Assembly (NCBI GenBank): GCA_964430305.1 | Contig: CAYSEX010000042.1 | Location: 1 to 18,929, forward strand | Direction: 5' to 3' | DNA from: CAIZGX01 sp964430305 | Lineage (GTDB): Bacteria; Bacteroidota; Bacteroidia; Flavobacteriales_D; Sanyastnellaceae | DNA: 18,929 nt | Part shown: in pieces, positions 1 through 7,852 of the stretch | Layout of the letters: every line of letters begins with the position of its first letter | How positions within the stretch are numbered: the first letter of the stretch is position 1 | The notes under the pieces: model-generated | The model's database searches: none | What the model was told of the DNA's origin: nothing | What the model saw: the letters and a program-made list of their open reading frames with translations, nothing else | Position numbers and translations under genes: made by a program

Positions 1-672
1 CCCATTACTGCTACTGAGAAGAGTTCTAAGCGCATTGTACTTGCGGTGAATAAGCCCGAAGGAGTTGTTTCAACCACTGATGAGGCAGAGCGCGACAACA
101 TAGTCAGTTACGTTAATTATTCAGAGCGTATTTTTCCAATAGGAAGGCTTGATAAAGATTCGCAAGGATTAATACTTATGACCAATGATGGTGATTTGGT
201 AAACAAAATTCTGCGAGCTGGCAATAATCATGAAAAGGAATATCTAGTAACGGTTGATCATCAAGTTTCGGAAGCTTTTTTGAAGGGTATGCGTTCAGGG
301 GTTCCCATTTTAGGACAAGTGACGAAAAAATGCAAAGTAGAGCAAGAAGGCCCCATGTCATTTCGAATTGTACTCACTCAAGGATTGAATAGACAGATTC
401 GAAGAATGTGTGAGCATTTTGGTTTTCAAGTTGTGAAGTTGGAACGAACCCGAATCATGCACATTCAAGTCAAGGGTATTCCGTTAGGTGAATTTAGGGA
501 GTTGACAGAATATGAATTGGATGTTTTACTTCAGTTACTTGAGAACTCCTCAAACGAGAAAAAGGCAGTTAAGAAAGATCCTCCAGTGGAGAAAAAGCCG
601 AAGAAATCTAATTTCGATGCCGATAAACCGGTAGTGAAGCAGCCCCTTTTTCCAAGGACAAAATTTAGATAG
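1..672 (+). CDS. rluF: 23S rRNA pseudouridine synthase RluF, 5' end outside window
   Basis: This is an RluA/RsuA-superfamily enzyme that isomerises uridine to pseudouridine; the RluF branch acts on 23S rRNA near position 2604 (E. coli numbering). The frame is open from base 1 and ends in TAG at 670-672. The catalytic motif GRLDKDSQGL starts at nt 142, and its active-site Asp is codon 151-153. Further RluF-like blocks follow: a KILRAG-HEKEYLV segment, GVPILG-VTKKCKV, and GLNRQIRRMCEHFG near nt 382-423. The N-terminal S4 RNA-binding domain expected in this family is missing because of the window edge, so the gene is partial rather than truncated. A GTG at 46 could pass for a start, but it lies inside the conserved NKPEG block and is an internal Val codon. 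The last roughly 45 residues form a Lys/Pro-rich basic tail beyond the catalytic domain, perhaps an added RNA-binding extension. The family call is firm; RluF over RluB/RluE rests on the motif wording. Confidence 0.9.
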   Translation, partial: PITATEKSSKRIVLAVNKPEGVVSTTDEAERDNIVSYVNYSERIFPIGRLDKDSQGLILMTNDGDLVNKILRAGNNHEKEYLVTVDHQVSEAFLKGMRSGVPILGQVTKKCKVEQEGPMSFRIVLTQGLNRQIRRMCEHFGFQVVKLERTRIMHIQVKGIPLGEFRELTEYELDVLLQLLENSSNEKKAVKKDPPVEKKPKKSNFDADKPVVKQPLFPRTKFR

Positions 673-688
673 TGTATAAAGTACACTA
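670..688. promoter_or_regulatory. 7-bp inverted repeat overlapping the rluF stop codon, upstream of eno
   Basis: TAGTGTA (670-676) and TACACTA (682-688) are perfect reverse complements around a 5-nt spacer. The left arm contains the rluF stop codon, and the repeat ends 20 nt before the eno -7 element, so it covers where a -33 box would lie. It could be a weak terminator for rluF (a T-rich stretch follows, but the stem is AT-rich and short) or an operator for eno. Sequence alone does not decide between these, and chance is possible. Confidence 0.35.
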
Positions 689-707
689 AGTATTTCATTT
701 GTTGTAT

Positions 708-715
708 TATCTTTG
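708..715 (+). promoter_or_regulatory. Bacteroidota-type -7 promoter element for eno
   Basis: TATCTTTG matches the TAnnTTTG -7 consensus of the Bacteroidota primary sigma factor exactly and lies 17 nt before the eno ATG. This would give a very short leader. No TTG is visible at the usual -33 spacing, so the promoter call rests on the -7 box alone. Confidence 0.45.
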
Positions 716-732
716 TCGAAAATTATTTCATT

Positions 733-2016
733 ATGGCAACAATTGCACACATTCACGCAAGACAAATTTTAGATTCTCGTGGTAATCCAACCGTTGAGGT
801 AGAAGTATACACTGACCAAGGCACCATGGGAAGAGCTGCTGTTCCTTCTGGCGCAAGCACGGGTATGCATGAAGCTGTGGAATTGCGAGACGGAGATACA
901 AGTCAATACCTTGGAAAAGGTGTAATGCGTGCAGTACAGAATGTGAATGAAATTCTAAGAAAAGAATTGGAAGGTGCGAATGTCTTTGAACAAAACCTCA
1001 TTGACAGAGCCATGTGTGGCATAGATGGAACAGATAACAAAAGTATACTTGGAGCGAATGCCATTTTGGGAGTGTCCCTAGCTGTCTCGAGAGCGGCTGC
1101 TGAAACTGCAGGTATGTCATTGTATAGATACATTGGCGGAGTTAGTGCCAATACGTTGCCTGTGCCTTTAATGAATATTGTGAATGGTGGAGCTCATGCA
1201 GATAATAAAGTTGACGTTCAAGAATTTATGATTCTTCCTGTTGGAGCGCCTACTTTCAGTGAGGCATTGCGCATGGGAGCTGAGGTTTTCCATCATTTAA
1301 AGAAGGTTTTAAGTAAACAAGGACATAGCACCAACGTTGGTGATGAGGGTGGATTTGCTCCAAATTTCGCGTCGAACGAAGAGGCACTTGTAACCATTAT
1401 GCAGGCCATTGAATCTGCAGGATATCGACCAGGTGAAGACATTGTTCTTGGTTTGGATTGTGCATCAACAGAATTTTATAACCCTGAAACCAAATTATAT
1501 CATTTAGAGAGCACAGGAGAGCAATTAACTAGCGCTCAAATGGTAGATTATTGGGCCGATTGGTGTAAGCGTTATCCAATTGTGTCTATTGAAGATGGAT
1601 GTTCAGAAGATGATTGGGACGGTTGGAAGTTAATGACTGAAAATTTAGGTGGAAATATTCAATTGGTTGGTGATGATTTATTTGTTACAAACGTTGAAAG
1701 ATTGTCAAGAGGTATTCAGGAAGGAATTGCCAATTCCATTTTGGTTAAGGTGAATCAAATTGGAACGTTAACAGAAACTATTGATGCGGTAGACATGGCG
1801 CATCGCGCAAGTTATACAAGCGTTATGTCACATAGATCTGGTGAGACCGAAGATACTACCATCGCAGATCTTGCGGTAGCATTGAATACAGGTCAAATTA
1901 AAACGGGAAGTGCTTCACGTTCTGATCGGATTGCAAAATACAACCAGTTGCTTCGCATAGAAGAAGAGCTTGGTAAAATGGCTTACTATCCAGGGAAAAC
2001 CATTTTTGGTCTGTAA
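733..2016 (+). CDS. eno: enolase (phosphopyruvate hydratase)
   Basis: Enolase interconverts 2-phosphoglycerate and phosphoenolpyruvate in glycolysis and gluconeogenesis, in the cytoplasm. The protein has 427 residues, the usual bacterial length. Visible landmarks: the N-terminal RQILDSRGNPTVEVEV block; the mobile loop SGASTG (residues 39-44); GDEGGFAPN with catalytic Glu205; Mg2+ ligands Asp242, Glu287 and Asp314; catalytic base Lys339 in the VKVNQIGTLTET block; SHRSGETED with His367; and Lys390 in KTGSASRSDR. All key residues are present, so the enzyme should be active. The ATG at 733 starts the canonical MATIAHIHARQ sequence and lies just after a -7 box. It is separated from rluF by 60 nt with its own probable promoter. 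Its stop codon is 12 nt from the convergent stop of the large secreted-protein gene. Confidence 0.98.
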   Translation: MATIAHIHARQILDSRGNPTVEVEVYTDQGTMGRAAVPSGASTGMHEAVELRDGDTSQYLGKGVMRAVQNVNEILRKELEGANVFEQNLIDRAMCGIDGTDNKSILGANAILGVSLAVSRAAAETAGMSLYRYIGGVSANTLPVPLMNIVNGGAHADNKVDVQEFMILPVGAPTFSEALRMGAEVFHHLKKVLSKQGHSTNVGDEGGFAPNFASNEEALVTIMQAIESAGYRPGEDIVLGLDCASTEFYNPETKLYHLESTGEQLTSAQMVDYWADWCKRYPIVSIEDGCSEDDWDGWKLMTENLGGNIQLVGDDLFVTNVERLSRGIQEGIANSILVKVNQIGTLTETIDAVDMAHRASYTSVMSHRSGETEDTTIADLAVALNTGQIKTGSASRSDRIAKYNQLLRIEEELGKMAYYPGKTIFGL

Positions 2017-2020
2017 GACC

Positions 2021-2036
2021 ACAACAATTTAGTTGT
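2021..2036. terminator. possible weak bidirectional terminator between eno and the convergent gene
   Basis: ACAAC (2021-2025) and GTTGT (2032-2036) can pair around a 6-nt loop and are followed by TTTT on the plus strand. The hairpin sits in the 12-nt gap between two convergent stop codons and runs into the second gene. The stem is only 5 bp, so it would be weak, but it is the only candidate terminator at this junction. Confidence 0.25.
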
Positions 2037-5000
2037 TTTCAAACTCGGGGTACTTCTGTAAAAACTTGTCTTTCTTGGTTTTTGCAGTTGTTGCTCCGAC
2101 ATAATTGAACGTAAATCGCTTTTTATTTTCTTCAAACGTTCGATCCGTATCTTTCAACTTCGCGAAAATTTCAACTATCGCATTGTCTTGGGTATTCAAT
2201 GTCATAATTGTGCTTTTATATTCAAACATGTAATAATCCGCACCACTCAATTCAAGATACACAGTTAGAACATCGCCAGTTTTTCTTTTTTGTATCTCAA
2301 TCAGGCCTTTAACGTATTTGAATATTTGTTTCTTTCCCATACCGCCAACTCCAATATTACCCATGGCAATGAAGGTTTCATTTTCAGCATTCCATTGCCA
2401 ATTTAAATCAGTGAAAAAGAGAGTTGATTGAAGTTCTTCTGGGAATTTTTTAATGGCTCCGTCTAAGGCCATATCCGTAATAATCTTATCTGATTTTTCT
2501 ACCCCAAGGAATTCAACTAAACTTTTTTCAAAGAGTGTTTTAGATATGTCTATTGGAGTGAGGTTGTCACTTTGAATCATTTTATCTGCGATGTGTTTTT
2601 GAATGTCATCATTAAATGGGAAATTTAAAAGTGTTACGCTTTTCGCACTTAGCGTGGAATCTTTCGTGTTAAACTTTACATTTCCAACAGACGTCATAGT
2701 CATTAATCCAAAGTCTACATTGAAGTCCATTTTGCCATCTCCGGTTAATTCACACGTAGTTGTATTTAAACCGATGAGCTGTCCGTTGAGTTTAGGCTGA
2801 CGAATCTTTTCTTTTGAACCAACAAAATAGGTTTTTCGTGCTTTGTCGTAAAATAAGAATCCGTTCGACTCGATAAGTCCTTGGTCTTTTGCGTTCGATT
2901 TATTACTCATAAAGCCTGGATAAATATTCATAGGTGATTCATCTCGCACAATAACACCTAAACCCAGTGGAGAGTCATTCACATCTTTGATATTTGCTGT
3001 GACTGGAATGAAAATTTCATTGGGGTCAATGATGCTCTTGAATGCCATGAATGTTCTGTCCATGCTTTCGCAATTGTGCAATACACGAACACCTCCGTTG
3101 AACATGTAATTTGGATTGCTTGCATAAACTTCAAATTTTCCTTTGAATTCAAAAGCTGGAGATAACCAAAACTCTTGATTTTCCCCAATCTCACCCATAG
3201 CCATGGTTTGGTATGTAGAATCTAATCCGAAATATGTAACGTGAATAACTTGCTCCAATTTGTTTTCATCTTTATATGCAATGTCTCCTGATCCTTGGTA
3301 ATCTTTTCTACCATTAATCTTCACTTTAGCATTGAAAATCTTGTGGTATTGAGTAACGAAGTTGCTAATGACTTGGGCTCTATTCAATTCACGCATATTA
3401 GCGTTTTTTTCTATAACAACATAATTACTATCAGGTTGAACTTTAGAATCCGCTACGATTATGTAATCTACCTTATTGCATGTGATTTGACTGGCTTTCA
3501 AGTCGTATTTGGCATATGGAGATAAAAAGTTCAAGCTATCTTGCCCTTCTTTAATACTAAAGAAATTTGACTTTCTCTTTTCTTGATCGGTATCAATGAC
3601 CAAATCGGTATTGGCCTTTCTGTTCGAGGAAAGCTCCATTTCAGACTTGTCCATAAACCAAGTAAATTGATCCATAAAACAGATGTATTCATTGGCAGGG
3701 AATTCAATCTTCGTTTCGCCGTTATTGGATTTGAAATTTCCTTTTCTTTTGTCGAAATCAATATTCGCGGATACATTATCTGTTCTTAATGCAAGTGCAT
3801 TTGAATTGTCCGCATTTTTAATATTGAAAGCGGAGGTGTCAGCAAGAATGATTCTTGACTTTAAAGAGAATTTATTTGAGGAAACTGATGCACCAACAAG
3901 CTGAATTTCGCCTTTGCCCATCATTCCTTTCGGTGTGAGTGTGGTTGACCCAATTATCTCGGCTTCGTTTTTAAATCCGATGATGTGTTCGGTTTTGGTT
4001 GAAACAGTGAGTGCTTCATCTTTCTCGGCATACATCAGATCTACTTTAGCAGCTGTATAGTCTGCAACATTAGCTTTCTCATTGAAATCGTTTTTGTATT
4101 CAGAAGTGAGCCCAAACAATAACCGGGGGGTTAACGTGAAATCTTCTGATTTGGCATGAGTGGTTAAGTAGTTCAAATCTCCTTTGCTCTTCATGCCAGA
4201 GTGGTTCAATGTTAAATCGCCCGTTAAATGTACTTTATTGTTATAAGCCTTAATGCCTTCTTCTTTGAGTGGTAAGTGGAAGCCCAGGCTGTTGTCTTCC
4301 ATCAACACCAAAGGCTCATTCAATTCGGGAAGCATGCCATTCGATTCCAATACTCCTTCAAAGACCAAATTGTTTTTAGTGAAATTATCTAATGAATCTA
4401 AATCAAATGGGTTTAGAGTGTATGCAAATTCATCTTTGGTATAAGCTCCGTTTTGAATTGTTTTTTTGTCCCAAAAAACATCTGATTTCCGTGTGCAATT
4501 CATTTTTGGAAACGTGGTATAGTCTTTTGAAATGTATCCGCTTTTATTTGAAGGGTGGTCTATTTGTACCGTTCCGGTCAAATTTCGAAGAACGGTTTTT
4601 ACTCTTTTCTTGGGAATGTTCCCTTGAATATCAGCCACGGCGTTTTCATCATTGATGTAGATTACACATGAGTCAACCTGATTCATGGTTAATTCAAAGA
4701 GTTCGTAATTAAAATCAAATTTGGCACCTACCAATTGCAAATTGCCAGCATATACAACTCCGTCAAATGAGTAATCTCTGTTTTTCTTTAGAATGACTTG
4801 TCCTTTGTCAGGATAGACTACTACTTTCTGAGAATCGCTGAGATAGATATTACGAATCCCATCTATTTTCAATTCCATACTTAAGAGGCTCAATTGTGCA
4901 TTTGAACCTTTTTCCACGCTACTTGAAAATTGCAGTATGTCATAGTCTTTTTGAAGTTTATTGCTTTGAATGTGATTCAATAACTTGGGCTGCACCGTAA

Positions 5001-6513
5001 TCATTCGGGTTTCAGGCTCGTAGTGAATATATCCTTTGTTATTTAAGTCGAAGAGTAGCGGAATCCATTGCTCTATTCCAGTTCGGGCAGTTTGAGCGAA
5101 GTCAAGAGCTGAAAAAGTATCGCTTCCTGTTTTCTTATATGTTTCATTCAGTAAAGTGCACGGATGAACGGTTGAAATTCCTTGGAGGGTTTGATATCTA
5201 TTTTTTTCGAAATAATTAATGGATTCAAAATCGGCAAATTTCTGAGCGGTTTGACCGAATGCTCCAAAGTTCATTAACGGTGCATCAAGATTCCATTCAA
5301 TGGTCTCTACATACATTTCAACATTGTGATAGGTATTTACAAAAGGAGAGGGGCTAACACCGTCTTCAGTTCGAGATAAACTCAAATTGCGTGATTTGCG
5401 GTTCAAAACCAAACGCAGATCGGGATGATAAACGCTGTCACTATCAACATAAAAGCGAATGGAAGCATGCAAGCTTTCAATTCGATCAGGACGAATATCA
5501 AACAACTGACTTTTCGATTCTAAGAAATTCTTGCCGTCTTTGTATATAATGAGTCGAGCTGGATTCTGCTGAGGTCCTGTACCTTTTAGACTGCTACCCG
5601 CAAGTGTAAAGCCACCTTCGTAGTCAACATTTGGGATAATGTTTTTAATGGTAAGTCGACTTTGATTGGACTGAAACTCTGGGAAGTTTTGTTTGTCATT
5701 CTCATTTCCTTCTTGAATTTTATTGGTAAGAACCCCAAGCAATGGGATATTGAAAAATTCTGATTGAAAGGTCACGTTCTCTGCGTCATAATGTGATTCA
5801 GTGACCTTAATTTCATAATGATAAAGGGTAGCAAATGTCTTTGTTGGATCATAACCAACAATGTTCCATGGGACCCTGCCGCCTTGACCATAAAATATTT
5901 TTTCTGAGAGTGAATAAAACCCTTGGGTGTTTTCAATGAAAATATTTTTATTTCCTTGCACGCAAAAAATTTTCAAACTTGGAAAGACTATCTTGGGTAA
6001 CGAATCGAAGGCAAAGTCAAAGTTTGAATTGTCTGTTTTCCAAGCTCTCTTCACATCGGTATATATAGCGTTATCCTTGAACAGCCCCAATGCACTGGCT
6101 ATAAGAACTTCAGTTGCTTTATTTATTTTTTTTGAATTGTTTTTAATGCATTGATTTAGTACTTCATGAAAGCCGTTTACTTTATTAGTCGGAGTCTGCA
6201 TTTCTTTGAAGAGTATGCTTAGTTCAATGTATTGTTGAACAGTGGGTATAACGGTGTATCGTTTTGAAATGAGTAAATCTATTGTTTGACGAAAATTCTT
6301 TTTCTCGGCATCAGTAAATGCGCCTGGTGTCAACCAAAGAGGTTTGAGTTGCTTTTCAATTAATGTTTTCCCGGCATCTTTTTGTTGTTCTTCGAAAAGT
6401 GCAGTTAGTGCCTTTAACATTTTTTCATCGTCTTCTGGGAGTCCGGTTGTTTTTTGTGCTGAAATGGAAAGGCCCGCGATGAGTATCAATAAAATCGAAA
6501 ATGCTTTTTTCAT
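2029..6513 (-). CDS. large exported beta-rich protein of unknown function (1494 aa)
   Basis: I do not recognise a named family. The ATG at 6513 gives MKKAFSILLILIAGLSISAQ, a clean Sec signal peptide with probable cleavage after Ala19. A TTG start 63 nt upstream would bury this peptide and is unlikely. After the signal peptide comes a mostly helical, charged region (about residues 25-150). The rest is largely short beta strands, with a recurring pattern of a G-rich turn followed by alternating hydrophobic residues. Examples: about 582-605 (FDGVVYAGNLQL then F-F-Y), 759-793 (LTGDLTLNHSGMKSKGDLNY), 853-884 (GSTTLTPKGMMGKGEIQLVG), a G-S-G-D-I block near 1085, and GDGKMDFNVDFG further on. A conserved-looking FPANEYICFMDQFTWFMD block lies at about 920-955. 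No transmembrane helix follows the signal, and neither an obvious type IX secretion C-terminal signal nor a TonB plug is visible. A periplasmic beta-helix or beta-taco fold is an inference. It is transcribed alone, divergent from the thiolase operon. Confidence 0.85.
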   Translation of the reverse strand: MKKAFSILLILIAGLSISAQKTTGLPEDDEKMLKALTALFEEQQKDAGKTLIEKQLKPLWLTPGAFTDAEKKNFRQTIDLLISKRYTVIPTVQQYIELSILFKEMQTPTNKVNGFHEVLNQCIKNNSKKINKATEVLIASALGLFKDNAIYTDVKRAWKTDNSNFDFAFDSLPKIVFPSLKIFCVQGNKNIFIENTQGFYSLSEKIFYGQGGRVPWNIVGYDPTKTFATLYHYEIKVTESHYDAENVTFQSEFFNIPLLGVLTNKIQEGNENDKQNFPEFQSNQSRLTIKNIIPNVDYEGGFTLAGSSLKGTGPQQNPARLIIYKDGKNFLESKSQLFDIRPDRIESLHASIRFYVDSDSVYHPDLRLVLNRKSRNLSLSRTEDGVSPSPFVNTYHNVEMYVETIEWNLDAPLMNFGAFGQTAQKFADFESINYFEKNRYQTLQGISTVHPCTLLNETYKKTGSDTFSALDFAQTARTGIEQWIPLLFDLNNKGYIHYEPETRMITVQPKLLNHIQSNKLQKDYDILQFSSSVEKGSNAQLSLLSMELKIDGIRNIYLSDSQKVVVYPDKGQVILKKNRDYSFDGVVYAGNLQLVGAKFDFNYELFELTMNQVDSCVIYINDENAVADIQGNIPKKRVKTVLRNLTGTVQIDHPSNKSGYISKDYTTFPKMNCTRKSDVFWDKKTIQNGAYTKDEFAYTLNPFDLDSLDNFTKNNLVFEGVLESNGMLPELNEPLVLMEDNSLGFHLPLKEEGIKAYNNKVHLTGDLTLNHSGMKSKGDLNYLTTHAKSEDFTLTPRLLFGLTSEYKNDFNEKANVADYTAAKVDLMYAEKDEALTVSTKTEHIIGFKNEAEIIGSTTLTPKGMMGKGEIQLVGASVSSNKFSLKSRIILADTSAFNIKNADNSNALALRTDNVSANIDFDKRKGNFKSNNGETKIEFPANEYICFMDQFTWFMDKSEMELSSNRKANTDLVIDTDQEKRKSNFFSIKEGQDSLNFLSPYAKYDLKASQITCNKVDYIIVADSKVQPDSNYVVIEKNANMRELNRAQVISNFVTQYHKIFNAKVKINGRKDYQGSGDIAYKDENKLEQVIHVTYFGLDSTYQTMAMGEIGENQEFWLSPAFEFKGKFEVYASNPNYMFNGGVRVLHNCESMDRTFMAFKSIIDPNEIFIPVTANIKDVNDSPLGLGVIVRDESPMNIYPGFMSNKSNAKDQGLIESNGFLFYDKARKTYFVGSKEKIRQPKLNGQLIGLNTTTCELTGDGKMDFNVDFGLMTMTSVGNVKFNTKDSTLSAKSVTLLNFPFNDDIQKHIADKMIQSDNLTPIDISKTLFEKSLVEFLGVEKSDKIITDMALDGAIKKFPEELQSTLFFTDLNWQWNAENETFIAMGNIGVGGMGKKQIFKYVKGLIEIQKRKTGDVLTVYLELSGADYYMFEYKSTIMTLNTQDNAIVEIFAKLKDTDRTFEENKKRFTFNYVGATTAKTKKDKFLQKYPEFENN

Positions 6514-6534
6514 AGTTTGGTTTCTTGCGCTATA

Positions 6535-6542
6535 CAAGGTTA
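6535..6542 (-). promoter_or_regulatory. possible -7 element for the large secreted-protein gene
   Basis: Read on the minus strand, TAACCTTG differs from TAnnTTTG at one position and ends 21 nt before the ATG at 6513. No good -33 TTG is present at the expected distance. It is the best candidate in this divergent spacer, but weak. Confidence 0.25.
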
Positions 6543-6643
6543 ACTGAATTCTTTCAATTGTCTCACTTTGGGCCAATACAATTTCATGCCATTTTTCAAC
6601 ACGAATTCAAACGAGGAACGAAATAATAATGCCTGAATTGCAG

Positions 6644-6651
6644 TACTTTTG
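6644..6651 (+). promoter_or_regulatory. -7 promoter element for the thiolase operon
   Basis: TACTTTTG matches TAnnTTTG exactly and ends 16 nt before the ATG at 6668. Transcription would begin near 6658, downstream of the alternative ATG at 6629. This argues that translation starts at 6668. No -33 TTG is visible at the usual spacing. Confidence 0.45.
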
Positions 6652-6667
6652 CCAAAAATCTTTTGCA

Positions 6668-7849
6668 ATGAACAAAGAAGTATTTATTGTTTCTGCCGTG
6701 CGCACTCCAATGGGAAGTTTTGGTGGAAGTTTATCAACTGTTTCAGCTACCCAATTGGGTGCTGTTGCAATTAAAGGGGCCCTTGACAGAATTGGTCTGA
6801 GTGGCACAGAAGTACAAGAGGTTATCATGGGGTCTGTGCTTCAAGCAAATCTTGGACAAGCTCCTGCAAGACAAGCAGCAAAGTTTGCTGGTCTGCCAGA
6901 TCAAGTGCAATGCACAACAGTGAATAAAGTGTGTGCTTCAGGAATGAAGGCTGTAATGATGGCTGCTCAAAGTATTCAATGCGGTGATGCAGATGTTGTT
7001 GTTGCAGGTGGAATGGAGAACATGAGCCAAGTTCCGTTTTATTCGCCGAATCTGAGATGGGGAAATAAATACGGTGATGTGAAAATGGTTGATGGTCTTG
7101 CGAAGGACGGATTAACAGATGTATATCACAATTACCCAATGGGGAATGCTGCTGAGTTGTGTGCTACGGAATGTAAAATTTCAAGAGAGGAACAAGACGC
7201 ATTTGCCATAGAATCGTACAAGCGGTCATCGGCGGCTTGGTCTGCTGGTGCATTCACAAATGAAGTTGTACCAGTGGAAATTGTGGGACGGAAAGGTGAA
7301 ACAACCCTGTTTGCTGAAGATGAGGAATACAAAAATGTGAATTTCGATAAAATTCCAGGTCTGCGTCCGGTATTTGCCAAAGATGGCACTGTCACAGCAG
7401 CTAATGCATCAACAATGAATGATGGTGCTGCAGCTTTGGTTTTAATGAGTGGCGAAAAAATGCGCGCGTTAGGTCTAACCCCGTTAGCTCGCGTTGCAGG
7501 CTACGCAGATGCTGAGCAGGCTCCAGAATGGTTTACAACTACTCCATCGTTGGCACTTCCGAAAGCTGCAGCTAAGGCTGGTGTGGAACTGAGTGATCTT
7601 GGTTTGATTGAGTTGAATGAGGCGTTCAGTGTAGTTGGAATTGTGAATGTTCAGAAAATGAAATTGGATCCGTCTAAAGTGAACGTAAACGGCGGCGCCG
7701 TTTCTCTCGGTCATCCGCTCGGTTGCAGCGGTGCACGTGTTTTAGTAACACTTGTTCATGCCATGAAAAATAGAAATGAAAAATGGGGTGGTGCAGGTAT
7801 CTGCAATGGCGGTGGCGGAGCTAGCGCTGTTGTTGTTGAGCTTGCTTAA
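6668..7849 (+). CDS. acetyl-CoA C-acetyltransferase (biosynthetic-type thiolase)
   Basis: Thiolase II condenses two acetyl-CoA to acetoacetyl-CoA, or runs the reverse reaction, in the cytoplasm. From the ATG at 6668 the protein has 393 residues, the standard length, and begins MNKEVFIVSAVRTPMGSFGG. The catalytic set is complete: nucleophile Cys89 in NKVCASGMKA, His349 in GGAVSLGHPLGCSGAR, and Cys379 in GICNGGGGAS. This numbering is almost identical to the Zoogloea enzyme. An ATG at 6629 would add 13 residues, but it lies upstream of the -7 element and of the family's usual N-terminus. The gene heads a three-gene run with 3-nt gaps to the sugar dehydratase and yigZ-like genes, so the three are probably cotranscribed although their functions do not match. 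A fatty-acid or ketone-body role versus polyhydroxyalkanoate or mevalonate supply cannot be decided here; no partner gene for any of these is adjacent. Confidence 0.94.
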   Translation: MNKEVFIVSAVRTPMGSFGGSLSTVSATQLGAVAIKGALDRIGLSGTEVQEVIMGSVLQANLGQAPARQAAKFAGLPDQVQCTTVNKVCASGMKAVMMAAQSIQCGDADVVVAGGMENMSQVPFYSPNLRWGNKYGDVKMVDGLAKDGLTDVYHNYPMGNAAELCATECKISREEQDAFAIESYKRSSAAWSAGAFTNEVVPVEIVGRKGETTLFAEDEEYKNVNFDKIPGLRPVFAKDGTVTAANASTMNDGAAALVLMSGEKMRALGLTPLARVAGYADAEQAPEWFTTTPSLALPKAAAKAGVELSDLGLIELNEAFSVVGIVNVQKMKLDPSKVNVNGGAVSLGHPLGCSGARVLVTLVHAMKNRNEKWGGAGICNGGGGASAVVVELA

Positions 7850-7852
7850 TTC

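Noticed and set aside
46..48. GTG as start codon of the rluF gene
   Set aside because: It lies inside the conserved NKPEG block and the frame is open to base 1; the true start and the S4 domain are upstream of the window.
2603..6547. Several plus-strand open frames of 60-90 codons opposite the large secreted-protein gene
   Set aside because: Their compositions are what the antisense of a long coding sequence gives; no family resemblance or start context was seen.
6514..6576. Extension of the large secreted protein to a TTG at 6576
   Set aside because: It would place 21 residues before a canonical signal peptide that starts with ATG at 6513, and the candidate -7 element lies inside the extension.
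6629..6667. Thiolase start at ATG 6629
   Set aside because: It precedes the TACTTTTG promoter element and adds 13 residues before the normal thiolase N-terminus; numbering from 6668 places the catalytic residues as in known enzymes.
6825..7395. Minus-strand frames of about 87-104 codons within the thiolase gene
   Set aside because: They lie wholly opposite conserved thiolase codons and show no recognisable motif.
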